Position numbers and translations under genes: made by a program
The notes under the pieces: model-generated
What the model was told of the DNA's origin: nothing
Databases searched by the model: none
Seen by the model: the letters and a program-made list of their open reading frames with translations, nothing else
NCBI GenBank assembly: GCA_937146765.1
Contig: CAKZRP010000053.1
Span: 1-37,318, forward strand
Reading direction: 5' to 3'
Origin: an uncultured Paracoccaceae bacterium
Lineage (GTDB): Bacteria > Pseudomonadota > Alphaproteobacteria > Rhodobacterales > Rhodobacteraceae
Length of the DNA stretch: 37,318 bases
Shown here: positions 1-7,869 of the stretch, one piece after another
Position numbering within the stretch: position 1 is the first letter of the stretch
Layout of the letters: the number at the start of each line of letters is the position of its first letter

Positions 1-785
1 GCCACCAGCCAGGGGGCCAAACCGCTGGCTTCGATCCGCGGGGCGACGCGCAGGATCAGGCCAATCACCGCCACCGCGCTGCCGCTGGCCGCGATCATAT
101 AGGTCGGCCCCGGCGGGATCATTGCGGTATCAAACAGCGGCAGCAGTTCCGGGTCGGTGATCAGTTGGGCGGGCAGCGCGCCGAGCAGCGCCGCTGCGGT
201 TCCCCAGAGGATCAGGCGCCATTGCACCCGCGCCGATCCCAGTTCCAAGCGCCCGAGCCAGAGACCAATCAGCACAAACCCGAGCCAAGGCAGTACAGGA
301 TGCCAGCCGTTGAAAAAGGAGTGCAGGAGAAATCCGCGCAGGGTCCAGAAATCCTGGTAGTGCAGCGTCTCCCAGTTCCAATGCGCATCATAGTTCAGCA
401 CCGCATGTGCCGCGACGCTGACCAGTAACAAGCCACCCATCGTGGCCCAAAGCACGCCAGAAGAGGCCCGCAGCACAGGCAGCGCGCAAAGGAAATAAAG
501 CGCGTAGAAATGCAGGATATCTGCCTCGAAGATGGTGAGATTCAGAAGACCGATTCCGAACAGGAACAGGGCCCGTCGGAAAATCTCCACCCTGTCGCCG
601 CGCCCGAGCCCAAGGCCGATGCCCGCCAGCACCACGAAGAGCGCCGCCGCGCGCCCTTCCAGGCCATCTGTCAGAACCGAGGGCAGGTCGCCTGTGCCTG
701 TCACCCCGGCGGCCAGCCGGAAATTCACCAGCACCATGCCGCAGTAGGCAAGGAACCGGGCCATGTCCAATCCCGTCAGTCGCAT
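1..785 (-). CDS. Polytopic membrane protein, DUF418/HGSNAT-like acyltransferase family (3' end outside window)
   Basis: The reading frame is open from an ATG at 785 to the left edge of the window, so about 261 residues are visible and the C-terminus is missing. The start has a good ribosome site (AGAGGAG) a few bases upstream. The protein begins MRLTGLDMARFLAYCGMVLV, and residues ~45-57 read GRAAALFVVLAGI. Both resemble the N-terminal signatures of the DUF418/YeiB and heparan-glucosaminide N-acetyltransferase-like integral membrane families. At least six hydrophobic segments are evident, with a His/Trp-rich loop at about residues 130-165. By family it may acylate an envelope or extracellular substrate, but no substrate can be read from the sequence. 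It is the last gene before a strand-consistent gap of about 120 bases to mtnP. The coding assignment is solid; the family call is pattern-based and moderate. Confidence 0.72.
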   Translation of the reverse strand, partial: MRLTGLDMARFLAYCGMVLVNFRLAAGVTGTGDLPSVLTDGLEGRAAALFVVLAGIGLGLGRGDRVEIFRRALFLFGIGLLNLTIFEADILHFYALYFLCALPVLRASSGVLWATMGGLLLVSVAAHAVLNYDAHWNWETLHYQDFWTLRGFLLHSFFNGWHPVLPWLGFVLIGLWLGRLELGSARVQWRLILWGTAAALLGALPAQLITDPELLPLFDTAMIPPGPTYMIAASGSAVAVIGLILRVAPRIEASGLAPWLV

Positions 786-908
786 CGGCAGCTCCTCTCT
801 GTGGAATGCTCCCGGGTTACAAAGGAAGGCACGGAGGGCAAGAAAAGACCGGCGCGGAGGATTTCCGTGCCGGTCGGTGGTTTTTCGTGGATCTGTTGCC
901 AAAGGGCG

Positions 909-1784
909 TCAGCCGAGCACGCGCCCTGCCACGGCATCGAGTTTGGCCAGAAGCGCCGGGTCGCGTTTGGCGGGCGCGGTCATGATCGCATAATCCAGCG
1001 CGCGGTCGCAGCCATGCGGGCAGGGGACGCGCTCGGGCCCAAGCAGGGCAGGCAGGCCTTTGACCAGCGCGCGGCCTTTTTCGGAATTGCCGGTGAGGGT
1101 GGCGATGATGGCGGAGACATCCACCTCGCCATGATCCGGGTGCCAGCTGTCGTAGTCGGTGACCATGGCGATGGAGGCGTAGCAGAGCTCTGCCTCGCGG
1201 GCGAGTTTGGCCTCGGGCATATTGGTCATGCCGATCACGTCGGCGCCCCAGACCTCGCGGTATAGTTTGGATTCGGCGAGGGTGGAGAACTGCGGCCCCT
1301 CCATCGCCAGATAGGTGCCGCCGCGATGGGTTTTGATGCCGGCCGCTTTCGCGGCGGTTTCGCAGGCCTCGCTCAGACGCGGGCAGGTCGGATGAGCAAG
1401 CGAGACATGGGCGACGCAGCCGGAGGAAAAGAAACTTTTCTCCCGCGCAAAGGTGCGGTCGATAAATTGATCGACGATGACAAAATCGCCGGGCGCCATC
1501 TCCTCGCGGAAGGAGCCGCAGGCGGAGACCGAGATCACATCGGTCGCGCCAAGGCGTTTCAGCGCGTCGATATTGGCGCGGTAGGGCACATCGGTCGGGC
1601 TATGCACATGGCCGCGACCATGGCGGGGCAGGAAGGCCATTTTGACGCCGCCGTAGCGCCCGGTCAGGATCTGATCCGAGGGCGCGCCCCAAGGGGTATG
1701 AACCGTGGTCCATGTGGCCTCCTCCAGCCCGTCGATCTCGTAAATTCCGGAGCCGCCGATCACGGCGATCATGGTCTCTGACAT
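909..1784 (-). CDS. mtnP: S-methyl-5'-thioadenosine phosphorylase
   Basis: Phosphorolyses methylthioadenosine to adenine and methylthioribose-1-phosphate, in the cytoplasmic methionine/purine salvage pathway. The 291-residue length is normal for the family. The N-terminus AVIGGSGIY is the phosphate-binding glycine-rich start of the PNP/MTAP fold. FLPRHGRGH, SVSACGSFREEMAPGD, YLAMEGPQFST and GADVIGMTNMPEAKLAREAE are the classic MTAP motifs, and TDYDSWH carries the MTAP-type base-recognition Asp. The frame stays open upstream to 1955, but the ATG at 1784 is preferred: it has a GGAG-containing ribosome site and gives the canonical N-terminus. It is divergent from the SulP gene. The ~316-base gap between them holds one dispersed repeat and an 18-base palindrome. 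Confidence 0.95.
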   Translation of the reverse strand: MSETMIAVIGGSGIYEIDGLEEATWTTVHTPWGAPSDQILTGRYGGVKMAFLPRHGRGHVHSPTDVPYRANIDALKRLGATDVISVSACGSFREEMAPGDFVIVDQFIDRTFAREKSFFSSGCVAHVSLAHPTCPRLSEACETAAKAAGIKTHRGGTYLAMEGPQFSTLAESKLYREVWGADVIGMTNMPEAKLAREAELCYASIAMVTDYDSWHPDHGEVDVSAIIATLTGNSEKGRALVKGLPALLGPERVPCPHGCDRALDYAIMTAPAKRDPALLAKLDAVAGRVLG

Positions 1785-1850
1785 GGGTCTCTCCTGCCTC
1801 TGGGTGAGGCTGCTATGGCCGAGGCGGCGGGGGCTTGGCAAGCGGGGGAT

Positions 1851-1882
1851 GCCTCCGGCGGGGATATTTGAAAGAAGATGAA
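1851..1882 (+). repeat. Dispersed intergenic repeat, copy A
   Basis: A GCCTCCGGCGG block is followed by GGATATTTGAAAGAAGATGA. This is the same layout as copies at 22722, 27117 and 34103, with two substitutions in the T-run. Unlike the other three it lies between two gene starts rather than between two gene ends. Confidence 0.75.
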
Positions 1883-1936
1883 AAAGGAGATCAAAGGTTA
1901 AGGTCGGGTTCACGGCAGACAGCGGTCCTGACCTAT

Positions 1937-1954
1937 TGTTTCGCGCGCGAAACA
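1937..1954. promoter_or_regulatory. Perfect 18-base palindrome, candidate operator
   Basis: TGTTTCGCGCGCGAAACA reads identically on both strands. It sits in the divergent gap between mtnP (start 1784) and the SulP gene (start about 2101). That position and symmetry suit a homodimeric repressor or activator site. I do not recognise the regulator. Confidence 0.5.
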
Positions 1955-2100
1955 TTGGGGCAGAAGGGCTGACCTATCTGCGCTTTGGGCCTTTGACGCG
2001 GGTTTTCCGGGGCGAAACGGGGGGCTTGCCTTGTGTCAAAGGGGGTTTGCCGCTAACAGGCGCTCACCCTCCCTTCCGGACGATCACAGGTTTTCTTGAT

Positions 2101-3711
2101 ATGACACGCGGCTTGATGGGGCTTTTGGCCCGCAATATTTCTCCTCCGAACCTCTCCATCATGCAGGATGAGGGCTTTACCGTGGCGCGGGTGCGCACCG
2201 AGCTGCTGTCCGGTCTGACCGTCGCGCTGGCGCTGGTGCCCGAGGCGGTGGCCTTTGCCTTTGTCGCCGGGGTGCATCCTTTGGTGGGGCTTTATGCGGC
2301 CTTTCTGATCGGTCTGATCACCGCGCTGATTGGGGGGCGTCCGGGGATGATTTCCGGCGCGACCGGCGCCTTGGCGGTGGTCATGGTAGCCTTGGTGGCC
2401 GAGCACGGCGTGGAGTATCTCTTTGCCACTGTGGTCCTGATGGGCATCCTGCAAGTGATTGCCGGGGTGATGCATTGGGGCAAGTTCATCCGTCTGGTGC
2501 CGCATCCGGTGATGCTGGGCTTTGTCAACGGGCTCGCCATTGTGATCTTCCTTGCCCAGCTCACTCAGTTCAAGCAGCCGGGCACTGGCGGGGCAGAGTG
2601 GCTGGACGGGCCGCAGCTGGCGCTGATGCTGGGGCTGGTGGCGCTGACCATGGCGATCATCTGGGGGATGCCGAAGCTGACCAAGGTGATCCCGGCGCCT
2701 CTGGCGGGGATCGGCATTACCGCGGTGATCGTGATTGCCTTTGGTCTGGATGTGCCGCGGGTGGGCGATATGGCCTCGATCGAGGGGGGGCTGCCGGCCT
2801 TTCATGTGCCGATGGTGCCGCTCAATTGGGCGACGCTGGAGATCATCTTTCCCTATGCGGTGATCCTTGGCGCCATTGGTCTGATCGAGAGCCTGTTGAC
2901 GCTGAACCTGGTGGGCGAGATCACCGGCAAGCGCGGTGGCGCGAGCCAGGAGTGTATCGCGCAGGGGACTGCCAATATCGTCACCGGGTTCTTCGGCGGC
3001 ATGGGCGGTTGTGCGATGATTGGTCAATCGATGATCAACGTGAACTCCGGTGGGCGGACGCGGATTGCGGCCATTGCTGCGGCCCTGTTTCTGTTGGTCT
3101 TCATCGTGGCGGCCTCGCCGCTGATCGAGCAGATCCCGCTGGCCGCTTTGGTCGGGGTGATGTTCATGGTGGTGATCGGCACCTTTGCCTGGAACAGCTT
3201 TAAGGTGATGACCAAGGTGCCGTTGATGGATGCCTTTGTGACCGTGTTGGTGACGGTTGTGACGGTGATGAGTGATCTCGCTGTCGCGGTTGTGGTCGGG
3301 GTGATCGTCTCGGCGCTCGCCTATGCCTGGAACAACGCACGCCGCATCCATGCGGTGACGCGCAACAGTGTGCGCGAAGAGGGGGCCAAGGTCTATGAGA
3401 TCCAAGGCCCGCTGTTCTTTGGCTCCACCGACGGGTTTATCGAGCTATTTGATATCGAGAACGACCCAGGCCTGGTGATCGTCGATTTTGCCGCGTCCCG
3501 TGTGGTGGATGCCTCTGCCCTGCAGGCGATCGAGGCGGTGGCGGCGAAATATGATGCGCTGGGCAAGACGCTGCAGCTGCGCCATCTGAGCCGCGATTGC
3601 CACGAGCTCCTTTCCAAAGCGGGGCATCTGATGGTCGATAGCGACGATGACCCGGATTACGGCGTGGCGGTGGACTATTCCGTGCGCACCGGGATCCTTG
3701 GCAGCCACTAA
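2101..3711 (+). CDS. SulP-family inorganic anion transporter with STAS domain
   Basis: Inner-membrane anion permease or exchanger (sulfate, bicarbonate or similar). From the chosen ATG it has 536 residues, normal for bacterial SulP proteins. It runs from a cytoplasmic N-terminus through about 10-14 hydrophobic segments to a C-terminal STAS domain (about residues 430-520) with VIVDFAASRVVDASALQAIE. The early signature GLTVALALVPEAVAFAFVAG is the SulP hallmark, and GGMGGCAMIGQSMINVNSGG is the conserved mid-protein block. The frame is open back to 1936, but that stretch overlaps the palindrome and does not look like protein. ATG 2101 is a compromise because its ribosome site is weak; ATG 2116 or 2161 are alternatives. 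Substrate is not deducible. A hairpin terminator follows. Confidence 0.9.
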   Translation: MTRGLMGLLARNISPPNLSIMQDEGFTVARVRTELLSGLTVALALVPEAVAFAFVAGVHPLVGLYAAFLIGLITALIGGRPGMISGATGALAVVMVALVAEHGVEYLFATVVLMGILQVIAGVMHWGKFIRLVPHPVMLGFVNGLAIVIFLAQLTQFKQPGTGGAEWLDGPQLALMLGLVALTMAIIWGMPKLTKVIPAPLAGIGITAVIVIAFGLDVPRVGDMASIEGGLPAFHVPMVPLNWATLEIIFPYAVILGAIGLIESLLTLNLVGEITGKRGGASQECIAQGTANIVTGFFGGMGGCAMIGQSMINVNSGGRTRIAAIAAALFLLVFIVAASPLIEQIPLAALVGVMFMVVIGTFAWNSFKVMTKVPLMDAFVTVLVTVVTVMSDLAVAVVVGVIVSALAYAWNNARRIHAVTRNSVREEGAKVYEIQGPLFFGSTDGFIELFDIENDPGLVIVDFAASRVVDASALQAIEAVAAKYDALGKTLQLRHLSRDCHELLSKAGHLMVDSDDDPDYGVAVDYSVRTGILGSH

Positions 3712-3739
3712 GCGCTGCGGTTTGTCTCACTCCAACGGT

Positions 3740-3770
3740 CGCGGTCCCGGGTCGGGACCGCGGCTGTTTT
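3740..3770 (+). terminator. Intrinsic terminator of the SulP gene
   Basis: A perfect 9-bp stem CGCGGTCCC / GGGACCGCG has a 5-base loop and is followed after four bases by TTTTGCTTTT. It starts 29 bases after the stop codon. Confidence 0.8.
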
Positions 3771-3782
3771 GCTTTTGGGGGA

Positions 3783-4424
3783 TCAATCCGGCGCCAGGGC
3801 TTCGAGCATGTCGAGGTCGCCGGAGGTGATGGCGGGTTCGGCGCGCAGGATCAGCTCAGCCGGCCAGTCCCACCACTTCAGCGCAAGCAAACGGGCGATC
3901 TGCGGCTTGGCAAAGCGGTGCCGGGCAACCATGGCCGGATTGCCGGTCATCACGGCATAGGGCGGCACGCTGCCGCGCACCACGGCACCGGCGCCTATGA
4001 TGGCGCCGTCCCCGATGCGGGCGCCGGGCAGGATCAGGGCCCCATAGCCAATCCAGACGTCATTGCCGACCACTGTATCGCGGGTATCGGGCTGAAACCC
4101 CGCCATCTGCGCCGGGTCGAACACCGGGAAGGGATAGCAGCTCAGCCCCTCCTGCGCGTGGTTGGCGGAGGCGGTGATGAACTTCACCCCATGCGCGATC
4201 TGGCAGAACCGGCCGATGCGCAACTGTTCGCGCGCCCCGGGAAAGAGATAGGGCGCCAGATGGCTGGCCCAGTCGCGCGGCGGCGTGAAGTCGGAGGCAT
4301 AGGTGTAGTCTCCGACGCTGAAGTTCGGATGCTCCACCACCCGCGCCAGATGCACGGTGCCCTCATGGGGCTGGCCATTGGGCAGGATGATCGGGTGGCG
4401 GTGCTTTGGGTCGGGAAGTGGCAT
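3783..4424 (-). CDS. CatB/Vat-type acetyltransferase (left-handed beta-helix)
   Basis: Probable acetyl-CoA-dependent O-acetyltransferase of the xenobiotic acetyltransferase family, cytoplasmic and normally trimeric. It has 213 residues. Hexapeptide-repeat character is clear in VVGNDVWIGYGALILPGARI and in the following GAIIGAGAVVRGSVPPYAV-type turns. ASANHAQEG contains the family's catalytic His. YAVMTGNPA and the C-terminal KWWDWP are typical of CatB-like proteins. The ATG at 4424 begins two bases after the stop of the upstream flavin reductase. An in-frame TTG at 4430 would overlap that stop and is less likely. The acceptor is unknown; homology to chloramphenicol acetyltransferases does not by itself mean drug resistance. 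Confidence 0.88.
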   Translation of the reverse strand: MPLPDPKHRHPIILPNGQPHEGTVHLARVVEHPNFSVGDYTYASDFTPPRDWASHLAPYLFPGAREQLRIGRFCQIAHGVKFITASANHAQEGLSCYPFPVFDPAQMAGFQPDTRDTVVGNDVWIGYGALILPGARIGDGAIIGAGAVVRGSVPPYAVMTGNPAMVARHRFAKPQIARLLALKWWDWPAELILRAEPAITSGDLDMLEALAPD

Positions 4425-4426
4425 GA

Positions 4427-5032
4427 TCAATCGTCCGGGCGCGAGAGGGAGAACAGGTCACTGACCCTGGCGTAGTCGCGATAGCCAAGCCGGGACAGGG
4501 GCTGGAACCTGGTGACGTCGAACACCCCGTCCACCACACAGTCGTCGCGCAGATGCACGCCGATCACCTCGCCAAAGGCGACCTTATTGGCCTCGCCCGG
4601 GAGGTCGACGATCTTGGTCAGGCGGCATTCCAGCGCGGCGGGGGCCCCGGCGACGCGGGCACAGGAGATGGTTTCGCACTCCAGCGCCTCAAGGCCCGCA
4701 TGGGCGAATTCATCGATTTCGCGCGGCAGAGCGCCCGATGTCTTGTTCATCGCGTCGCGCATCGCATATTCGACGATGTTCACACAGAAGACGCCGGTCT
4801 CGCGGATATTGGCCATCGAATCCTTGGTGCCGTCCTGATCGGCCTTGGTGGAGGTGGAGGCGAACATCACCTGCGGCGGCACATAGGCGACCGCGTTGAA
4901 GAAGGAATAGGGCGCGAGATTGTTGACCCCATCGCCTGAACGGGTGGAGATCCAGCCGATCGGGCGCGGGGTGACAATGGCGTTGAACGGATTGTGCGGC
5001 AGGCCATGGCCGTCCTCGGGGCGGTAGAACAT
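4427..5032 (-). CDS. Flavin reductase-like domain protein (FMN-binding split barrel)
   Basis: A 201-residue protein of the flavoprotein oxygenase/flavin reductase family. These proteins bind FMN and either reduce flavin with NAD(P)H or serve as partner reductases. The N-terminal HNPFNAIVTPRPIGWISTRS is the family signature, followed by NNLAPYSFFNAVAYVPPQVMF. The central FCVNIVEYAMRDAMN and C-terminal GEVIGVHLRDD blocks also match the family. It is the first gene of a two-gene minus-strand unit with the CatB-like acetyltransferase, with a 2-base gap suggesting coupled translation. It is divergent from the GNAT gene across about 118 bases. The physiological substrate is unknown. Confidence 0.87.
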   Translation of the reverse strand: MFYRPEDGHGLPHNPFNAIVTPRPIGWISTRSGDGVNNLAPYSFFNAVAYVPPQVMFASTSTKADQDGTKDSMANIRETGVFCVNIVEYAMRDAMNKTSGALPREIDEFAHAGLEALECETISCARVAGAPAALECRLTKIVDLPGEANKVAFGEVIGVHLRDDCVVDGVFDVTRFQPLSRLGYRDYARVSDLFSLSRPDD

Positions 5033-5150
5033 TGCGTGTCTCCAAATGTTTGCCCCAGACTTACGCGCGTGCTAGGGCGAAATCCACCCCTGCGCCCCGA
5101 CAGCCGGATCTGCCGGTCGGGGTGCGCAACTGAACGGAGACCAAAGCCAC

Positions 5151-5651
5151 GTGATCACCATAGCGCCGGAGACACCGGAGGATTCCTGGGAAGTCGAAGC
5201 CCTCTACGACCTGTGTTTTGCGCCCGGGCGCACTGCTCTGTCGTCGTATCGATTGCGCGACGAGGTGGCGGCGGTCCGCGCGCTCAGCCAGGTGGCGCGG
5301 GACGAGATGGGCATTCTTGTGGGGGCGATCCGATTCTGGCCGGTGCATGTGGGACGCGAGGACGCGCTGCTGCTCGGGCCGGTGGCGGCCCACCCGACCC
5401 GGCAGGGCGAGGGCATCGGGGCCTCGTTGATCCGTGACAGCCTGTGGAAGGCGGAACACTCCCATTGGGAGCGGGTGCTGCTGGTCGGGGATGCGCCCTA
5501 TTACCGGCGCTTTGGTTTCAGCAAGCTGGAGGGGGTGGAAATGCCACCGCCGACCAACCCGGATCGAATCCTTGGACTGGAGCTGACACCGGGAGCCTGG
5601 ACCGGGGTCTCGGGCGAGGTCACAAAATGGATCGGCGCGCCGCAGGGCTGA
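5151..5651 (+). CDS. GNAT-family N-acetyltransferase
   Basis: A 166-residue cytoplasmic acyl-CoA-dependent N-acetyltransferase. The coenzyme-A loop is visible as VAAHPTRQGEGIGASLIRDS (R/Q-x-x-G-x-G/A). It is followed by a typical beta-bulge strand and VLLVGDAPYYRRFGFSKLEG, the YYxRFGF segment common in GNATs related to the YhbS group. The start is a GTG at 5151 with a CGGAG ribosome site about 10 bases upstream; no better in-frame ATG exists. The acceptor is unknown. Confidence 0.88.
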   Translation: MITIAPETPEDSWEVEALYDLCFAPGRTALSSYRLRDEVAAVRALSQVARDEMGILVGAIRFWPVHVGREDALLLGPVAAHPTRQGEGIGASLIRDSLWKAEHSHWERVLLVGDAPYYRRFGFSKLEGVEMPPPTNPDRILGLELTPGAWTGVSGEVTKWIGAPQG

Positions 5652-5778
5652 GCCGAACCCCGTGGCGCCCTTGCGACAGCCCTCGGTAAACTGTGGCAAG
5701 GTGCTGGGCAAACCCGGCCCGCAACCTTGAAATGAGCGCTGCGCCTGCTGATCTCTGTTGAAACAGGGGAGGTGGCCG

Positions 5779-6543
5779 ATGGGCGAACTTTTGGAAAGCG
5801 GACCCCGCAGCCTGACCGCGGCGGATGTGGAGGCGGAGCTGGATGCCATCGCCAACCGGTACCGCGCGGCAGGCACCTATGGGATGCGGCTCCTCAACGC
5901 GCTGGGGGGGCAGGCCGAAGGCGCGTTGCGCCGCCTGCCGCGACCGCTGCGGGCGACGGTGGAAGGGGCCACCCATCAGGCCCTGCATCTGGCGGTGCGC
6001 GCCGCCGGTCAGAGCCGCCGTGTGCTGCCCGACCAGAGCCCTGAGGCCAATCGCTGGATCAGCACCACCATGGGGATGGTCGGCGGCGCGGCAGGCCTGC
6101 CCGGCGCCCTGATCGAACTCCCGGCCACAACCACCTTCCTGTTGCGCAGCATTCAGGGCGTGGCCAAGGGCTACGGGTTCGATCCACATGCCAAGAGCCT
6201 GCACTTCGATGCGGTCGAGGTCTTTGCCTCTGCCGGGCCGATGGCGCATGACGATGGCGCGGAGACCGGGTTCCTTTCCCTTCGCCTTGGCATCAACGGG
6301 GCGGGCCTGTCGCAGCTGATCTCCAGGGTGGCCCCGAAACTGGCGGTGGCGCTGGGGCCGAAGCTGGCCGCCCAGATGGTGCCGGTGCTGGGGGCCGTCG
6401 CGGGCGGCAGCATCAACTATATCTACGCGGGCTACTATCAGGAGATGGCGCATGTGCAGTTCGCCCTGCGCCGACTCGTCCTCGATGCCGATCAACCCTA
6501 TCCGGAGATGGTGGCGCGCCTGCAGCAGCGCCTGCGGACCTGA
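5779..6543 (+). CDS. EcsC-family protein
   Basis: A 254-residue protein. ATG 5779 is preferred over the TTG at 5758 because a strong AGGGGAGG ribosome site lies just before it. Residues ~85-125 contain a Gly-rich hydrophobic stretch (MGMVGGAAGLPGALIELPAT) and FLLRSIQGVAKGYGFDP. A second Gly/Ala-rich segment, VLGAVAGGSINYIYAGYY, lies near residue 215. Both match the EcsC family, whose founding member sits with an ABC transporter in Bacillus. Here there is no ABC transporter nearby. The biochemical role of EcsC-like proteins is not established. A hydrophobic, membrane-associated location is likely. Confidence 0.8.
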   Translation: MGELLESGPRSLTAADVEAELDAIANRYRAAGTYGMRLLNALGGQAEGALRRLPRPLRATVEGATHQALHLAVRAAGQSRRVLPDQSPEANRWISTTMGMVGGAAGLPGALIELPATTTFLLRSIQGVAKGYGFDPHAKSLHFDAVEVFASAGPMAHDDGAETGFLSLRLGINGAGLSQLISRVAPKLAVALGPKLAAQMVPVLGAVAGGSINYIYAGYYQEMAHVQFALRRLVLDADQPYPEMVARLQQRLRT

Positions 6544-6674
6544 ACTGCGTAAACTCTGCGCAAACTCGTAGGGCCGCGTTTTGTCCCCTAGGTGGGGTGT
6601 CACAAAACGGTCATGCGGTACTGGCACTTAGGGGGCTATAGCGCCTGCACCCCGAACCTCCCGGGCAGGAGCCG

Positions 6675-6703
6675 GATAGGGTTAAGTATTGGTTAACCCT
6701 ATC
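6675..6703. promoter_or_regulatory. Inverted repeat containing a CtrA-type site
   Basis: Perfect 11-base arms GATAGGGTTAA and TTAACCCTATC are separated by seven bases. The inner part at 6682-6697 reads TTAA-N7-TTAAC, which is the full consensus described for the cell-cycle regulator CtrA in alphaproteobacteria. It ends 58 bases before the Nudix ATG. There is no T-run after the second arm, so a terminator is unlikely. The rest of the 218-base gap after the EcsC-like gene shows nothing I can assign. Confidence 0.5.
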
Positions 6704-6761
6704 GGAGAACTATGGAGGTCAAGGCAGGCACAGTCAGGCACAGGCGGGAAGGCTGCGAGGC

Positions 6762-7229
6762 ATGAGGCACCTGATCGAACTCAGCACCGCGCGACAGATG
6801 TCGGTGGGCGTGGATCTCTACCACCAGGTGGGGGCGCTCTGCTATCGGGTGTCGCGCAAGGGCCGGGTGAAAGTGCTGCTGGTCACCTCGCGGGGCACTG
6901 GACGCTGGATCATCCCCAAAGGATGGCCGATGGAGGGGCTCACCTCCGCCCAATCCGCCGCTCAGGAAGCCTGGGAAGAAGCAGGGGTGCGCGGCGAGGT
7001 CTTGCCCCCTCTGCTGGGTCAATTCACCTACAAGAAGATCCGCCCGGGCAAGCTGCCGCTGGATTGCCTGGTCGATGTCTTTGCGCTGCGGGTCGAGGAG
7101 GTGGCCGAACGGTTTCCCGAACGCGGTGAACGCCTGCGCGACTGGCTGGAGCCGGAAGAGGCGGCGCGTCATGTGTCGGAACCGGGTCTTGCTGCTCTGC
7201 TCAGGAGCTTTGCACCGGAGCATCAGTGA
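6762..7229 (+). CDS. Nudix hydrolase (DIPP-like subgroup)
   Basis: A 155-residue Nudix-fold enzyme that probably hydrolyses a nucleoside-diphosphate or polyphosphate derivative. The Nudix box runs from Gly54 to Val76, with QEAWEEAGV at its core. Compared with G-x5-E-x7-REUxEE-x-G-U, the first Glu is Leu60 and the Arg is Gln68, while the metal-binding EE pair (72-73) and Glu69 are kept. The preceding RWIIPKGWP is typical of the diphosphoinositol-polyphosphate phosphohydrolase-like subgroup, which often lacks the first Glu. ATG 6762 has GAGG five bases upstream. It is the probable first gene of a run with the DUF1178, SDR and rpiB genes. The upstream inverted repeat may control it. Confidence 0.88.
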   Translation: MRHLIELSTARQMSVGVDLYHQVGALCYRVSRKGRVKVLLVTSRGTGRWIIPKGWPMEGLTSAQSAAQEAWEEAGVRGEVLPPLLGQFTYKKIRPGKLPLDCLVDVFALRVEEVAERFPERGERLRDWLEPEEAARHVSEPGLAALLRSFAPEHQ

Positions 7230-7315
7230 CGCCGCGATTGCAGTCTCTGGGTGGGGCTCCTCTTGCAATGCGGACTGGGGCGTATTTAATCAATGCTCTG
7301 ACCAAGAGACATGAG

Positions 7316-7789
7316 ATGATACGTTACGCACTCAAATGCAGCGATGGCCACGGGTTCGAGAGCTGGTTCCAGTCCGCCGAAGCCTATGACAAGTTGCGCG
7401 GCGCGGGTTTGGTGGCCTGCACCCATTGCGGCTCCACCTCGGTGGAAAAGGCGCTGATGGCACCGCCGGTGCGTGCCTCGCGCAAGGCGGCATCCGTGCC
7501 TGCGGGGTCGATGAATGACACCCAGCCAGTAACCAGTTCCGGCGAGGGCGCGCTGAGTGCGCCTCGGTCGGAGATGGAACAGGCGATTGCCGCACTGAAG
7601 AAGCAGGTGGAAGCCAATTCTGATTACGTGGGCAAGAATTTCGCCAAGGAGGCTCGGGACATGTATCTGGGCGAGCGCCCCCAGCGCGCGATCCATGGCG
7701 AGGCGCGTCCCGAGGACGCCCGCGCCTTGATCGAGGAAGGGGTGCCGGTCTTGCCGCTGCCCTTCCTGCCCAATCGAAAGACCAACTGA
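7316..7789 (+). CDS. DUF1178 family protein
   Basis: A 157-residue protein starting MIRYALKCSDGHGFESWFQS, the hallmark N-terminus of the DUF1178 family, followed by a zinc-ribbon-like pair (Cys8 and CTHCGS). The C-terminal third (KNFAKEARDMYLGERPQRAIHGEA) is also conserved in the family. Function is unknown. An upstream in-frame extension to 7226 is open, but it does not resemble the family and crosses the end of the Nudix gene; ATG 7316 gives the canonical protein. It lies about 86 bases after the Nudix gene on the same strand. Confidence 0.88.
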   Translation: MIRYALKCSDGHGFESWFQSAEAYDKLRGAGLVACTHCGSTSVEKALMAPPVRASRKAASVPAGSMNDTQPVTSSGEGALSAPRSEMEQAIAALKKQVEANSDYVGKNFAKEARDMYLGERPQRAIHGEARPEDARALIEEGVPVLPLPFLPNRKTN

Positions 7790-7869
7790 GGCCAACCGAC
7801 CAGACAGGGTGAACCGGGTACAACACAGAGGACCTGGCGCCAGAGAGAGCAGAACAAGGGAGACCGCCG

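Noticed and set aside
2053..3405. 450-residue open frame antisense to the SulP gene
   Set aside because: It is rich in His, Gln, Arg and Asp with no recognisable motif, a common by-product of high-GC codon bias opposite a real gene.
3783..4424. Antibiotic resistance determinant
   Set aside because: The CatB/Vat fold is shared by many housekeeping acetyltransferases; nothing in context indicates drug resistance or mobility.
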